From Alectoria sarmentosa (taxonomy: Eukaryota; Ascomycota; Lecanoromycetes; Lecanorales; Parmeliaceae): a stretch of DNA of 64,000 nt. Positions 1-13,548 of this stretch are shown piece after piece. The notes beneath the pieces were generated by a model, which had not been told where the DNA came from, did not search any database, and was given only the letters and a program-made list of their open reading frames with translations. The position numbers were made by a program, and so were the translations under genes. Each line of letters starts with the position of its first letter. Position 1 is the stretch's first letter. The stretch lies in NCBI GenBank assembly GCA_009733775.1, contig WOGZ01000145.1, positions 1-64,000 on the forward strand. The letters are read 5' to 3'.

Positions 1-507
1 TATTTTCGAGAAGTTTTTTATAAATCTTTTATAAAAATTATAAAAGTCGATAAAGGTTTATATTTGCTTTAAATTTGTAAATTATGTTTAATTAACGACG
101 ACTTATATCTTAATCGAATTTATTCGTAATTTATCGATAAATATCAATAAATTTAAAAATTTAATCTTTTGTATATGAAATTCGTATTTGAAAATGTTCA
201 TTTATAAGTCGATTTCTTATAACTTTTGAAGAATTAATCGAATATATTAAATGTGTTTCTTTTTGATTTTATTATAAATAAGAATATTATTTAAATATGT
301 TTAATAAAAGTCATTCAGATATTTAAAAAAAATGTCGTTTATATTCTATTAATAAATAATAAAATCATTTATTAATTTAAATGAAAATATTCGATATTTG
401 TATATTTTAAAAAATGTAACAAATATAATAAAGTTTTCGTTATCGAAATGCATTTAAAATTTATTAAAAATAACGATAATGTCAAGTCATATAAGATATT
501 TACAATT

Positions 508-693
508 TTATATTTTTGTTAAAATCTTATTTATCAATAAAATAAAATATCGATTTCTTTTGATAATAGCGTTTAGTTTTCGATAATTCATATAAAATCG
601 TAAATCTTCATTTGATTTTTTAATAAATAAAACAAATAAGGCAAATGAAGCATAATTAGATACGATAAATTCTTTTTTTAAATGTTCTTTCAA
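508..693 (-). pseudogene. Ty3/gypsy reverse transcriptase fragment, RIP-degraded
   Basis: The frame keeps the classic gypsy RT N-terminal signature in mutated form. It reads a stretch like SNYASFALFVLFIKKSNEDL, then YMNYRKLNAIIKRNRY and LLINKI. In intact elements this region is P.SSPV.FV.KKDG.LRFCVDYRKLN..T..N.YPLP.I. It lies downstream, on the minus strand, of the pre-RT fragment at 1015-1404, so both belong to one element whose 3' part runs off the left edge of the window. It is not functional, because stops flank it on both sides. Confidence 0.75.
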
Positions 694-1014
694 ATATTTC
701 TTAATTTATTCAAATTTATGATTTGATAATGAATAAATTCGATTTTTAAATAATACATTTTTATTTGTTTTTTCAACAAATTTCAGTTTGTGATCATAAA
801 AACGATGTGAAAATAATACGTTCGCTTATAATTTATCAAAAACATTTATATAATTATGATAATTTATAAAAAATTTATTAAGCATTTTTTGAAGAGTGAG
901 AGTTTTAACATTATTGATTTGAGCGTTTTTCGATATGTATGATTTATAACATTTTTTATATTTGATTTCGAAGTCATATGAATATAATTTATTAATCGAT
1001 ATGCGATTATCTCG

Positions 1015-1404
1015 TTATAATTGTGATATAATTTTGAAAGATTTATTGAAAATATCGTAAATCTCATTCATTATTAAAGAAAAAAGCTTGTTTTTTTTAT
1101 TTCGAATTAAATGATAATAAATCGATACGTTAATTTCAACAATATCGATGAGATTAAACTTTTTGATCATCTTTTTTTTAAATGTTTTAAGTGTTACTAT
1201 CGATCTTTTCTTATTTGAATTGTCTTTGAAATGATTTATATCGAAATTATTTTCATTCGATTTATTTTTAACAATAGATTTAAAAGGTCGTGTAATAATA
1301 ATAAATGATGTTTTTGATAAAAATGATAGATTTTTAAATGTTAATATCTTGTTATTATTATGTTTATATCGTTTAAATATAAATAACATTTTATCTTTTA
1401 ACAT
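1015..1404 (-). pseudogene. Gypsy pre-RT (protease-RT linker) fragment, RIP-degraded
   Basis: A 129-codon minus-strand frame. Near its C-terminus it reads DIVEINVSIYYHLIRNKKNK followed by LFSLIMNEIYDIF. This resembles the region just before reverse transcriptase in fungal Ty3/gypsy polyproteins (D.A.I.AAA...L.RKK...F.LT..EI). Its order relative to the RT piece at 508-693 is correct for one minus-strand element. The identification rests on remembered family pattern, not a search. Confidence 0.6.
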
Positions 1405-4255
1405 ATCGAATACGATTTTATATTTATTTATTTATGATTTTTCGAGAATCAAATCGTGTTATTTTAACGAAGCGATAAAAATAAAATAAGATTTTTTTTT
1501 ATGATTATATATATTCAAAGTAAATAAAAGATAATAAGTGATAAATTATTTAAATAATCGTTTATTATAATTTCATAATGATTTTGATTTGAAAAGAGAA
1601 TAAAACTCGATTTATAAACGTTTACATATTTTAAATACGATAATTTCATTAATAATGATGTAGATTTCGATACATCCGCAATTTATAAAAAAATTCGTAA
1701 ATATTATTTATTGATTTTATAATAATAACGTAATTGTTATTTGAAAGAGATGTCGTGTTAAAGAATTATTTAAAATATTCATTAAATATACGTTTATATT
1801 ATCTCTTATCGTGATTTTGAAAAAAATTAATCTTTTTTCCAATTATTTAAAGAGTCTTTTAAATTATCATCGTCATTATTATTCATTTTTATAATATGTA
1901 TTCAAATAGTTTTTTTATTCAATTGAGAATAATCACGCTTAATGTGTTTAACTTAATTATAATTATAACACATAAACTTTTTAATATCGATTTCGACTTT
2001 AATTTTGATAAGTGAAATCGATATAATAGATTTTATAAATGTTGTTATAATATAAATAATTCTCGTTATTAAAATAATTAGTTTTTTTGTTAAAAATACA
2101 ATCTTAAATGTGAATGTTTTAAATTTTTTTTTATATTCAACATATTGAATATTATTCAATTTTTATAAATACTTTTTAACAAATATTAATTTGTTGAAAT
2201 CTTTATATGCGTTTTAATTTTTTTGTAAATCTTCACGGATCTTTAAACGTAAGTGTCATATTATATTATTTTTATTTTTATCGATGATTTAATTAAATCG
2301 AATAAAGTCGACGTAAAACTTTATAAAAGATATAATATCTTATTGAAAAAAGTTATATTATCGTTTAACATTGCTTTATCGATTAAAGTTTTTATAAATA
2401 TTAATCAAATTATTCATTATTTTTTTATAAAATTAATATGAGTTCGAATAATTTTTTAATTAACGTCTCATGATTTATTTTAAAGCCTTTTTTTTTAATT
2501 TAAAAATAATATAAATTAACTTAAATTCAGCAATAAAATATTAATTATAATTAATAATAAGTTTATAATTCATTTTGAAAAATCAATCGTTTTATATAAA
2601 ATTCTTTTCATTTATAAAAATAAAAGAATTAAATAATTTGAAAAACTTATTCTTTTTCGATATAAATCGATTTTTGAATTTATTATAAAAAAATTCGTTT
2701 TTTGAATTCTTTTTTAAATTCTTTTTTAATAATTAAAGTTTTATTGCATTGATTTTTCGTTATAATTATGTTATTTGTTTCTATTAATCACGGGCGATGT
2801 TATTCGATTATTAAATTATAAATTTAAATTTATATAAAAAATTTATGATCTCGTCTTTATCAATAATAATTTTATGAAAATGAAATAAAAATTCGCGAAA
2901 ATCGTTTCGTGTAAAACGAAGTTAATTTAATATATCAAGAAATTTCTTAAATGTAGTTTTCGCTTAATGTAATAACTATTCATTAATAAAAATGTATTAT
3001 AAATTTAACTCATAATGCTAAAAAAGGTTTTCGAGATTTTTAAATATAATTGAAATATAACGTGATTTGATTTTATTCAAAAAACTTTAAATATAATTTA
3101 TTTTTTTTATTTTGATAAAGATTATTAATAAAAAAGAAAATAAAAAAGAAGAAAAAGAAAAGAGATTTAAATATTTCGAAAAATGTAATATTAAAAAGTA
3201 TTATAATAAAGAAAAATGTTAACACTTTTCATTTAATGTATTTAATAATTTTCGTATAATAAAGAAATTTGATTTTAATATATAAAAAATAACAAAGGGT
3301 GCTATTTAATCGTTTATTTATTTATTAAATTTTTGTGAAAATAATATGTTAATTGAATAACGTTTTTTCAATTTCGTCATTTATATAAAAAATATTTATT
3401 ATATCGTCGTTAATTTCGTGCGGGGAAATTTGATAATGCGAAATAAAGAAGAAATTTTTTGAAAGGTTATAAAATCGTGATTTTTTGTTTGATGATGATA
3501 TCGTGAAAGATTTAAATATCTTTAATAATAATCTTTCAAACGATATAATCGATGTTATTTTAATTTAAATTATATAAAAATAATGTGTGATTATTTCTTT
3601 CGATTCGTTAATCAAACGAATATTTTAATATTTTTTTTTTCTCGTTATTGTTAATGAGGCGGATCGTTATCTCGATGCGAATTATTCGAATTTCAATTAT
3701 CGTAAGTGACCTGATTTAAAAATACGATATCTTAATAATTTTTATATCTTGATAAAGTTTCTATTAACACGATTCTTTAAATTCGTTAATTGATACGAAT
3801 AAAATAAGTGAGGTGATTTAGTTATATTGTTAAAATTAATATAAAATTATATTATATAAATGTATTGAATAAGATAATTAAGTGGAAAAAAAGTATATAT
3901 ATAGAAAAAAGACATTTATATGAAAATAAATGTCTTTATTAAGTCACGTTAAGCTTAATCGAATAGTGTTAAAGAAATATAATGTTAAAAAAAAGTTAAC
4001 TCTATTAAAAATGTAGAGTACGCTCGTAACAAAAATTTATTTAATATATCGTTAATATTTTAATATATCGACATTATAAATTAAAATATTATTTAAATAT
4101 ATCATATAAATAACATTTATTAGATCGATAAGGGCTTTATTAATATATATTTAAAATATAATCGAAACATTAATTAATTTAAAAAGCATAATCAAATATT
4201 CGAAATAATTATAACAAATTCGAAACGCAATCTTTTATTCATCGTCTTTTTGAAT

Positions 4256-4441
4256 TTAAATTTTATAATAAATATTTTTTAAATTTAATTTCGTAAAAAT
4301 CTTAACGTCGCATAAGCGATTTAATGTTTTCATAATCAAAAATAATGAATATCGATTTTTGATAATCATCGTATTCAATTTTTTATAATTTATATATAAA
4401 CGTAATTCGTCGTTTTTTTTAAATATAAATAAAATTAACAT
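4256..4441 (-). pseudogene. Ty3/gypsy reverse transcriptase fragment, second copy
   Basis: The frame reads LFIFKKNDELRLYINYKKLN, then a run ending in DVKIFTKLNLKNIYYKI. This matches the RT consensus V.KKDG.LR...DYR.LN followed by LDRL..A..FTKLDLR.AY..I, altered by C-to-T and G-to-A changes. It covers the same part of RT as the 508-693 fragment but is a separate copy. The zinc-knuckle remnant at 5269-5310 lies upstream on the same strand, in the correct gag-to-pol order. Confidence 0.75.
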
Positions 4442-5268
4442 TTTTGCGAAAAAAATTAAATATTAAATTCAATTTTTATAAAAAACATTTTTTAAATATC
4501 ATCACAACTTCGATAATTTCATTTGAAATAAATTATATAAAAATTTATATAACGATTTTTTATCATTTTCAATCTCAATAACATAATTTTCTTATTTAAA
4601 CACAAATAAGATTTTAACCTTTTCTTTAAAAAAAACGTTTTTATATTTCAACAATTCTTTAAGAACTTTTAAATTAAACACGTTTTCTTTTTCACTTCGC
4701 GCCGCCGCAACGCATATGATTGCAAACACATTAAATTTTTTATCGATATTCGTAACGAATTAATTAAATTTTTCAATTTAAATCTTTTTAAAGTTAATTT
4801 TAAATCTTTATTAAGTCGTTTTAAAATCAAATAACATATGCAATTAATTTAAAATAAATATATTTAAAACGATATCAAAATCTTTTTGATTGATAATATA
4901 AAACAATGTTTTACATTATTTACCTTAATTTTAATTATTAATTAATCAATAATTCAACATATAAGCGTTATAATAATATATACTTTAATTATTTAACGCT
5001 TTTAATATCGACAAAATAACGTTATCACAAAATTATAAATCTTATTAAATTATAAATGTTTATAATATTAAATTAACATAAATTTTAAAATTAAATAAAG
5101 TAACGAATTATTTTAATTTATTTTAAATCATAATTCACTTTTTCGTAATAATAAAAAAAATGATTTTTATTTTTCGTTTTTTCGATTTCGTTTTTGAGAC
5201 GATTGCGAAATTAAATCGTTTTTTATTATAATGATAACGACATAAATAATCGATTTATCTTTATTTGA

Positions 5269-5310
5269 ATAATTAAATTTAATATAACTTTTCTTATCAC
5301 AATAAAAATA
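5269..5310 (-). pseudogene. RIP-mutated gag zinc knuckle (CCHC)
   Basis: The minus-strand frame reads YFYCDKKSYIKFNY. Aligned on the CX2CX4HX4C knuckle, the first and last Cys and the His have each become Tyr. These are the changes expected from TGT/TGC to TAT and CAT/CAC to TAT. The spacing is exact. This places a gag gene upstream of the RT fragment at 4256-4441. Confidence 0.6.
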
Positions 5311-6510
5311 AATAAAAAATTTATATTCGATTTCAAATTCGTTTTTTTATTTATTTTTATCATTTTTATAAATATATAAAATTTTAACATTATTATCACG
5401 ATTCGATTTATTAAATTTTAAAATTCGAGAATTCAAAAACGAAGCTTTTGCATTTTTGTTTTTAAAAGATTTAAAATTCGAATCATAATCGTTTTCTTCG
5501 CGCACGCATTTAAAAATTCGTTTATATATAATAATCATAATAAGAATTTTTTCACGTTATTTAAATATATTATTATTATTCAAAATTCGATTTTTTAATA
5601 TAAATTAAAATTTCGCAAAAAAAAAGTTAATTTTATACTTTTTTAAATATGCTTTAAAAATCATAATTTTTTATTTTACTTTTATTTAATCTTTTTTCAT
5701 TTTTTATAAACAAATAAACGACGATTAATCGAATCGACGATAAAATTAAATAAAAAATATTTGAAACTCTTATACGTTATATCGATAAAATTCTTCTTTT
5801 TATATGCGATATATTATTAATTATTAACATCATCTTTTAAAAAATTTATATAATAAACATTTTTTAAGATATCGATAATAAAATATTTAAAGATTTCGAT
5901 GAAAATAATTTTCGCATCGCGAAATCAATGTATATATTTTTTCTCATTTTTATTTTAATAAGATTTTAATTTCTCGAAACGAATAATTTTGATTTTAAAA
6001 ATAAATATTTTCGTTAAAAGCGAGATCGCGAGCGTAATAATCAACATTTCGATTATAAACGAAATTATAAATATAATAATTAACGTTTTTCTAATAATAT
6101 TCTGCGAACTTTTATTACGAAATTTATTATTGTGAATTTTTAACGCAAAAAATTCGCGTTTTTATTAAAAACGACGATTTTTTTTTTAATACGTTTAAGA
6201 CGTTCTTTTAAGCTGATTTCCTTCTCAAAAATAAATTTTCGAAATTCGTTAACGCTATTTAAACGCTTATTTTAATTATTTTCAATTTCAAATATTTAAT
6301 TCTCAAATGAAATCGACATCGCAACGATATTAAACTTTTTTTTTCGAAAGATTTAAAAGATTAAAATTATAAAATATATTATTTACGTCGTTAAGCAGAC
6401 GCAAATAAATAAATATATATAAAAAACGTAATATTATTATTGAATTCAATAATTAAATTGTATAATAAAATTAATCTTTAAAAATCAAAAGAAAACTTTG
6501 AAGTGTATTA

Positions 6511-8718
6511 AATAAATATATGTTTATCAAGCACTCTCATCAGCGAGGTAATTGCGGGGTCAGTTCAATTAAACCTGAACCCTGCAGCCCTCATGGAAAC
6601 TCATGGAAGATGGCGCCACGGTGGCGCATACCCTATATGAGGCGCATGCGACCATCCGGCCTGACATATGATCTGAACCATCGGGCGCCCTGTTGGCGAT
6701 CTGCAGAAACGTCTGGAATCGGACCACAATGTTCGCTACAGTGGGAACTGTAGGTTAGTGAGTCGCATACGGAGTCAGAGATCAGTAGCCATGGCCCATG
6801 GCCGGCCCCTACTTGGAATGTGCTAGAACAGTGGTCATAGCGGGAGACACGTGTCATGAATGAGCGATATATATGCCTGTCCTGCACCAGGCAATGGCTC
6901 TTCATTCGTTTTCATCTCTTTCAGAGCCATAGCATTCTTGCCCACCCGCCCGCACCTGTATAGAGCTTAATTTCAGCTTGAGTATTCGATTGTTGGGAGA
7001 GGTAGAACAAGTGATAAGCGGATGTAAGATGACAGACTGGGCGATCCACGGAACAAGGATTCTGAAAGAGGGGGCGGGGGACCTGGAGAACTTGCTCAAA
7101 AGCTTTCAATTGGAGCAGAGAAGATTTCATGGCGCTTAGTTGTTTGAATGAACACATTCCGACAACCCTTTGCTTTTGTCAGTCGTGTTGCTTGGTGCTC
7201 GCATACTCGACTGCAAATCACACGCACAAATGAGGGTATATATATAATATAAGTAATGATTGAGTCATTTCAACGCCGTGGCTAGCAAGCGAATAAAGGT
7301 CTAAATAGACATCTTCTTGTATTCTGACACTAAAAAACTCCCATGCTTGTAGCAGCATAGATCTGAAGCGCAAATGATTACTTAAATATAATCTTCTATG
7401 CGACTCTCCAATTCACAGTCTCACTGTAGCGAATTGTCTTTTCGTGTGAAGAAAAAAGACGTTTTTGAGATTCAAGATCTTATTTGACTGTATCAAGTCA
7501 AGAGCAAAACGGGTTTGCGGGAATTCAAATTTACAAGGGAACTTATTGATTGCAAGAGGAAAGCCACGTGATCGTCCAAGGTAGGTACCTCTTGCACGCT
7601 TTCTTGCAAAAATGACCGCTGCGTTTCTAGTCACAATTTCGTCTGCAGGCCCCGCAACATAGTGTACGGATACTTCAATCCAGGATTCAAGGATTAATCG
7701 ACCCGAGTATTCTGAAGACTGATGATCAGACTGCCCAAGATCGTACGAATTTTCCTTTTCTTTGCTAGATTTCGAATTCCAAGAGCGATGTCCCGATTTT
7801 CTGAAGGAGCGGGCTATGGATGTTTTGGTGTCGTTCCTGCAGAAATCATGTGGGCTGGTAAAAATCTGTGCCATCATATCCATTCCACGGTGGCCCTTAG
7901 TAGCTAGCTCGTAGTGCAACATTTGGCCCACAAGTTTCTTATTGCCGCGACGAAATTTGAAAGTTCAGGGGCAATGACGGGGTCGGGGACAATGATGACA
8001 ACGTCAATTATATATTAAAAACTGTGAATCACGCCTCATGTAGTGCCCGTGACGGCTACGAATACCGCTGCGAAAAGCGAAGGTGGAAGCAATGAGCTCT
8101 CTTGGTTGCGGCAATGGTTTACGGCCTTCTGAACACAAATTCCCTTGGATACTGAATCTATATGAGGTCTGTTAAATGGAGGGGAGAATTCTCTAAGAAA
8201 CCCTGAGAGATCAGAGGTGACCCGTGGTCCTTAAAAAGGAATAGAGAAGTAGGAGTGCACGAGGTAAATGGCTGAGAATGAAACGCGCCACCTTCGTTTT
8301 GTTGTTACATAATCGAATTTGGAGCCACAGACTTTGGCAAGCCGACACTTTCCTAAGACAGAACCTGTAATGATGACATGAACATTCAAGAATGAACGAG
8401 CTGCAACAGACCTCCATATGATATGCTAAAGTAGGTATGTTATCAAAGTCTTCGCTAGGGTGCAAAAGCACGCTAGTCTTATCGATAAGAACTTAGGTGG
8501 GGAAGGAAGCTTTTAGCTGGTGGGGTATCTCCCAACAGCCTTTGTATTCGCATACGTTTCATCGCTATATACTTTTCCTACAGTCTTTACAGCTACATGT
8601 CTGACATTTTCTGTCTATCAGTACCAATGCCTCCATTTCCAGTACCAGGAGCCCAACAACCTTACAACGTCCACAGTGAAGACTATTGTCGCTTTTCCAC
8701 AATCTGACCACCTGGCAT
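6511..8718. other. Intergenic, no supported gene
   Basis: Normal-GC DNA right of the AT-rich block. Several overlapping open frames of 60-170 codons occur on both strands, the longest on the minus strand at 7413-7931. None has a recognisable domain, a convincing start or matching splice sites. An 8627 ATG just upstream of the next gene opens a 26-codon frame that could be an alternative 5' exon of that gene. Confidence 0.5.
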
Positions 8719-9632
8719 ATGACGAAGGCGGCCGAGGAAATGACTGTCCACGAGGCGCATCTTCAGTCAGAAAGGGGCCAACCTGCTTGGACGTCTTCTC
8801 CGGTATACAGTCTTCTTCCGAGCGCTTTACAAATCAAGCTCCCACCTCTGGACTTGGTCCGAAGAAGCCTCAGCCACTACAGCCTTCGATCGCCAACAAG
8901 AGTCACCAGCCTAGTCATGGTCCGCAGAAAAAGTGAAGATACACTGGCTGCCAGAGATGAGCCGGAAGACGGACGCTCATGCTCGGTAGACAGCGAAGAG
9001 ATCGAGGTTCCAGGCATATGCTGGAAGTTTGCCCGTCATGGTAAGGACCTGCACACAGAAGCCCTTCACCACGAAATTGGCTGACAGGGCCAGGCTCGAA
9101 TACTTTACAGGCTTCGCTTGCAGAATCCCAAGTCTCCGACGCTCAGAGCCAGGCTTTCTCCCGCCAGCTTTACCTTGACGCTATGGCATACCTCATCAAA
9201 GGCCTTCCTTCCGACCTCACAGAGCAGGAAAGACTTCACCTGAAGAACAATTTACCAGAAACATTGAACTACTCGACTCCTCCTAAAACAAATCGATCTA
9301 GAAAACGCGACCCTTCCCTTCTCCATCGCAGCCTCGCTTCCTTGATCATAACCATATGCCTACTATTTCGTCTGGCACTTCCTTATATCAGGCTCTTCAT
9401 CGCATTGGCCTACAGCTACGACCGTGAACACCATGTCAGGGAAAGATTGTTTGCCTTCAGCGTCGTTGTTGCAGATTCCTTTGGGAAAAGGAGCATGGCA
9501 TTAGCTAGTGCTGCTATGACCAATGAAGTCGTCTTAAGAGCAGTAACATATTGGGTGGATGGAATACGTGGTGGCTTGAATGAAGGGCTCGGCGAGGGAT
9601 TCAAAGTCATCGAGGCTCAAAATGAATCTTGA
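8719..9632 (+). CDS. Conserved hypothetical membrane protein, two exons
   Basis: Exon 1 is 8719-9040 and exon 2 is 9094-9632, giving 286 residues. The 53 bp intron has donor GTAAGG, branch CTGAC and acceptor CAG. It joins phase 1 and repairs a frame that would otherwise stop at 9084. The N-terminal 105 residues are soluble and charged, with a run like TSSPVYSLLPSALQ. A basic stretch (KTNRSRKRD) precedes a long hydrophobic segment around residues 187-215 (ASLIITICLLFRLALPYIRL) that can form one or two membrane helices. An amphipathic C-terminus follows. I do not recognise a named domain, though it resembles fungus-specific hypothetical proteins. The start is the first ATG in the exon 1 frame. 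An upstream exon from the ATG at 8627 is possible. Confidence 0.7.
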
Positions 9633-12600
9633 GAGGAACCTCCACTACATTTGCACGGCCGCAACCTCTCTATGTTTTCGACTTTGTCCAAATAACCCGT
9701 ACCATTGGCACTCAATACCTAATGCTTTTCTCAAGCAGAACAAATCAATAAATATTCTCGTCAATGGCATTCTCGGACCCTTATCCCGCTATTGCAACTT
9801 CAGTGGCGAGGCGTTAGCTATGTTGTGGGTATACTCAGGAGGCAAGATGCCCTCCATTGCAGCGCTCCCGTCACAAGGCCCGGTAAGAGCCCGGACTACT
9901 ACTTTTGGGATATGATGCATATGATGCATACGCAGGCGTTACAGTGTTGCGTAGTCTCACACTTGCTAAAGATTGCCGAGGGACCAGGCACCAGCCAGGC
10001 ATGCTTCTTTCTACTTTATCGAGCAATTCGTGAACTGGGACTCGGATATATCGACTGTGATCATCCCGTTGAAGCTCGTTTGACAGAATAAGAATTCCCG
10101 CTAGACTTCTACCTCGGCCTTTTAAGGTGAAAGCTCTGAGAAAAAGTCGCGCAACTGCAGGGCACAGCAGTATCAGGGCAGAAATTCAGGAAGAGCTTGA
10201 ACAGGGCAAATTATGCCAAGACTGAGAGAGTTCTGACTCTAAACGGAGCCTTTTAACTCATCGTGTCGCTCACAATCTACTAATAGGGTCTTGAAAGTGA
10301 TGGTCTTCAATACGCTTTAGTCAGTGACATCGGCATTAGCTCGACCTCATTCCCCTGAAAGTACTAATATTTCTCCCAACGTTCCCTTCCTCCGGTGACA
10401 CCATCTCTAAGTATTTTTGTTTCCGTCCCTCTCCGTTACTAAGAGCAGTTGGAACTTTAAGAGACGCTTTGATCATCGAGTCTACTACATTCATCGACGA
10501 ATTCTGTATGTGATTACAAATACGAGCAGCGACTAAGCTTCGCCATCTGACCATGAGCTTGAGTTCTGCAAAACGCAATGCTATCGGTTCATCCAGCACT
10601 CCTGAGTCAAATGCATCCCTCCTATACAAGTATATGCCTCATCCTTCTATAACATTTAGGAAAGTCACCGCCTGCCTTTTTTCCCCCATGCATCAAACAA
10701 GGGTAGTCTCATGAGCTCGTAATGCTGTCCCCATAAAGTCGGACTCGTAGTCCGAGGTGAGAACAGTGCAAACCTTTGTTACCAGCATAGATAATCAAAT
10801 ACAAGGATTACACATCTCAAGATGGTGAATCGCTTCTTCATCAGTGACTTCTGAGTCCAACCGCTACCTGATCTTTGATTCGATCTTGTGAGGCTTGCAA
10901 TCGGCGTATACGGACATCATCCAAGAGCATTCCGCTTAAAAGTTGTCGCGCTGATTGACTGACCACCGCGTGAGTAGAACATCAACTTACCAGCAGAAAA
11001 CAACGTTACAGCCACTCTGTTTCGAATCTGTACCCACAATGCTACTGGCGACTGGCTCTCTACACTTCGGTCGGGCCTCAGAGAAGCTCATGTACCTCTG
11101 GGGATGATATAGCGGCTTCGTGCGTGTGCCAAGCTTGTCTAGGGCGAGTTGACAAGTGGACATCGGCATACAGCAAGTACATGACGGACTACGAATTCAC
11201 GCGTTAATACGGAGAAGTCAGGGCCCTGGAGAGGAACTAGCGAGGAGGTTACGAGAAGTTTGAGCAAGACGATCAACGACATCATTCTTGGCCCACGGCA
11301 GAAATTCCCAAAGCTGGGGAAAGAAGCCTTTGTTGACTTGAAAGTTCCTGCGTTGGTCAGCCATAAAGAGGGTCAGACCTACTGCTGCGGCAGTGCGTGC
11401 CAATATCGGAGACAATCAGATCACGAGGGATGTACCAGAATCTGAGCGAAAGAGCGATGAGGAATTGCTGGAGGCTGGCATCGAGAGTGCGAATCCCAGG
11501 GCGACTAACAGAATTCGATGGAGAGAGGCCCCATATTGTTGGAATGAGAAAGAATTTCTATACGAAGAACATCACCATCTCAGAGAAGAGAGGGATCAGA
11601 CCACAATCGAATACATCTGGGACGATTATCCTGTGGAGATTTGTAAGAGATCACAAAGAAACATTCGGAGCCCAGAAATCATGATATGAATGAAAAAGGT
11701 GAAGACTTTACAGTTCAATGACTAGACGTCGCCACTGCGCAACCTCGATGCTTGTTGTAAACATTTTATCGCTCCGAAAATCTGATCCTTCATCCTCATC
11801 TGCCAAGCTTCATACGTCTTCCATTCTACAAGGATCTCATTGGAGTTTTTAAATATTCAGCTGAAGATCAAGCCAGGGGCGTTGAGGCATCGCGCTAAAA
11901 AACTCGATGAAACGCAGTCCCTCAATGACCGCATCGCAGCTCTCAAGGACGACGATATGGTACGCACTAGAACGGCTCACCATGATTACAGGTATCTCTA
12001 AATGTGCTTATCAAACCTTTACGAGCTTCCCTCCAACGCCTCCCGGCCAAATCCAAACCCTCTTGACAGCCTTGAGCTCACCGACGTCCTCATGGCGGAT
12101 TGGCTCGATCTGCAGGACAATGAGCCGACGCTACCTGGACTTCTACGCCTAGGTCCACATCCACTGGTATGAGGGTCTGGAGAACCACTTCGCTGTGCTA
12201 GTATGGGTGAAGCATTGGTGTAGATCGCCATCGACAATCTACATTTCGGAGACGAGGAGATCCTTGACCACCTGATCCATTGAAGATTTTGGACTGAGGT
12301 AAGCTTGAGAGACTCTGCCCTGACGAGGTCTTCTACATCTAATCCATTAGTATGGCAAGCTTGAGGCTAGACATCGAGAGGCATATTGCTAACTCAAGAT
12401 GATCTAGAATGTTCTTCGCCAATTGTAGTCTGAATCGTGTACCCTCTTTCCTCGATCTCCGCAAGTCACACACCAAGAAGCTCATGGTTTGCTCCTGCTT
12501 CACGTATTACCGTCATTGACTATGACGCCCGTGAAACATCTGTCCAGCAGCTCATCGGCCAAGAATGGATGTTTTGAACATTGTTTTTGTTTATTTTTGA

Positions 12601-13548
12601 GTCGACAACCCCATCTTCCGTGACCTGTGCACGTTTGCTGGTGAGCGGCGAATGAATCATGCGCAAGAACCGCAGCATGTCTCGATACGATGATGACGGG
12701 CGTCAAATGCAATCTCAACGCGGACAAGCACCATTGAGAGCCTCTCTCAACGAGACAATGTATCCCTTGAAAAAGGCTCACGATTTTTGCGACTAAGCAG
12801 ATGAAGAGTCTTTGATGATGTTGCATGGATCTCTCGGTCGTTTCGGCCAGCCTCAGCTCAGAATCAGGCAAGTCGGTCGTTGTATAAGCTGAGCTAAAGT
12901 AGGGTGTCGCCCCGTCAAGCACTTTAACGAATTCGGCCACAGAGTCCGCTATTACCGTTCGTCAATCGTTCTTTTAATATACACTAATGTGCATTCACGC
13001 AGTCCCTTACTAACCTTTGTCATTTCCAGTCAGCATATGCTTTGCTTCATCAAAAATAACCTCTCTGGACTCTGGATTGACTGAGAAGCAGGCCAAAGAA
13101 ATTTCAGGACTGGGGAAAAGCGGTCGGCAAGATAACGCAATTTTTTTTATCCAGTCCTGGGCATTTATAATATCGATTGCACAAGAATATGGAGGATTTA
13201 TTGAGACATCTCATTTCGGGGGAATAGAATTACGCCTTTACTGATCTTTGGCTGCTTTAGGTACTGCGGTATGCATAATAGTAAGATGAGTGTTTCAGGA
13301 ACCGAGTGGCTGCAATGTGATGGGGGCCAAATCTCAAGAGGGTGGTAAAATACTCGCTGACATAGTGTGATGGGGGCCAAATCTCAAGAGGGTGGTACAA
13401 TACTCGCCGACATAACTTTGTCTCGCGCTGGCCCCCATGTCTATGTTTAGCTGCTGTGAAGTACATAAAGATTATCCATTCCTTTTAAAGTTTATGTTAT
13501 TTCTACCTGACCTTGTCTTCTATCTAAATACTCCTTATACTTCCAGCC
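9633..13548. other. Gene-poor stretch with possible decayed coding fragments
   Basis: No intact gene is supported. Two stretches on the plus strand look weakly protein-like: about 11397-11684 (with GRLTEFDGERPHIVGMRKNF in one frame) and about 11880-12240. The second has KKLDETQSLNDRIAALK, then after an in-frame stop LSNLYELPSNASRPNPN and LDSLELTDVLMADWLDLQDN. Neither has an open full-length frame, so they may be old pseudogene pieces or chance. A 50 bp tandem duplication lies at 13316-13415. Confidence 0.4.
13316..13415. repeat. 50 bp tandem duplication
   Basis: Two adjacent copies of a unit starting TGTGATGGGGGCCAAATCTC, at 13316-13365 and 13366-13415. They differ at two or three positions. 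The duplication lies about 130 bp upstream of the GPI-protein gene and so may fall within its promoter. Confidence 0.9.

Larger units (their letters stand above)
1..6510. repeat. AT-rich RIP-degraded transposon block
   Basis: Very AT-rich sequence with TpA-rich runs. Remaining C and G lie mostly in CpG, as expected after CpA-to-TpA mutation by RIP. It has no intact gene. Short minus-strand frames still show Ty3/gypsy polyprotein pieces: a gag zinc knuckle near 5.3 kb, reverse transcriptase at 4.3-4.4 and 0.5-0.7 kb, and a pre-RT region at 1.0-1.4 kb. Two RT pieces 3.7 kb apart imply at least two elements. I could not find the LTR pairs. The right border with normal-GC DNA is sharp, near 6510. 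The left border is outside the window. Confidence 0.9.

Noticed and set aside
7413..7931. 172-codon minus-strand open frame
   Set aside because: No recognisable domain, composition unlike a typical coding exon, overlapping frames on the other strand and no splice partner. Treated as chance.
12500..12940. 146-codon minus-strand open frame
   Set aside because: Begins at a non-ATG codon in its full extent and shows no domain or splice signals. Not enough to call a gene.
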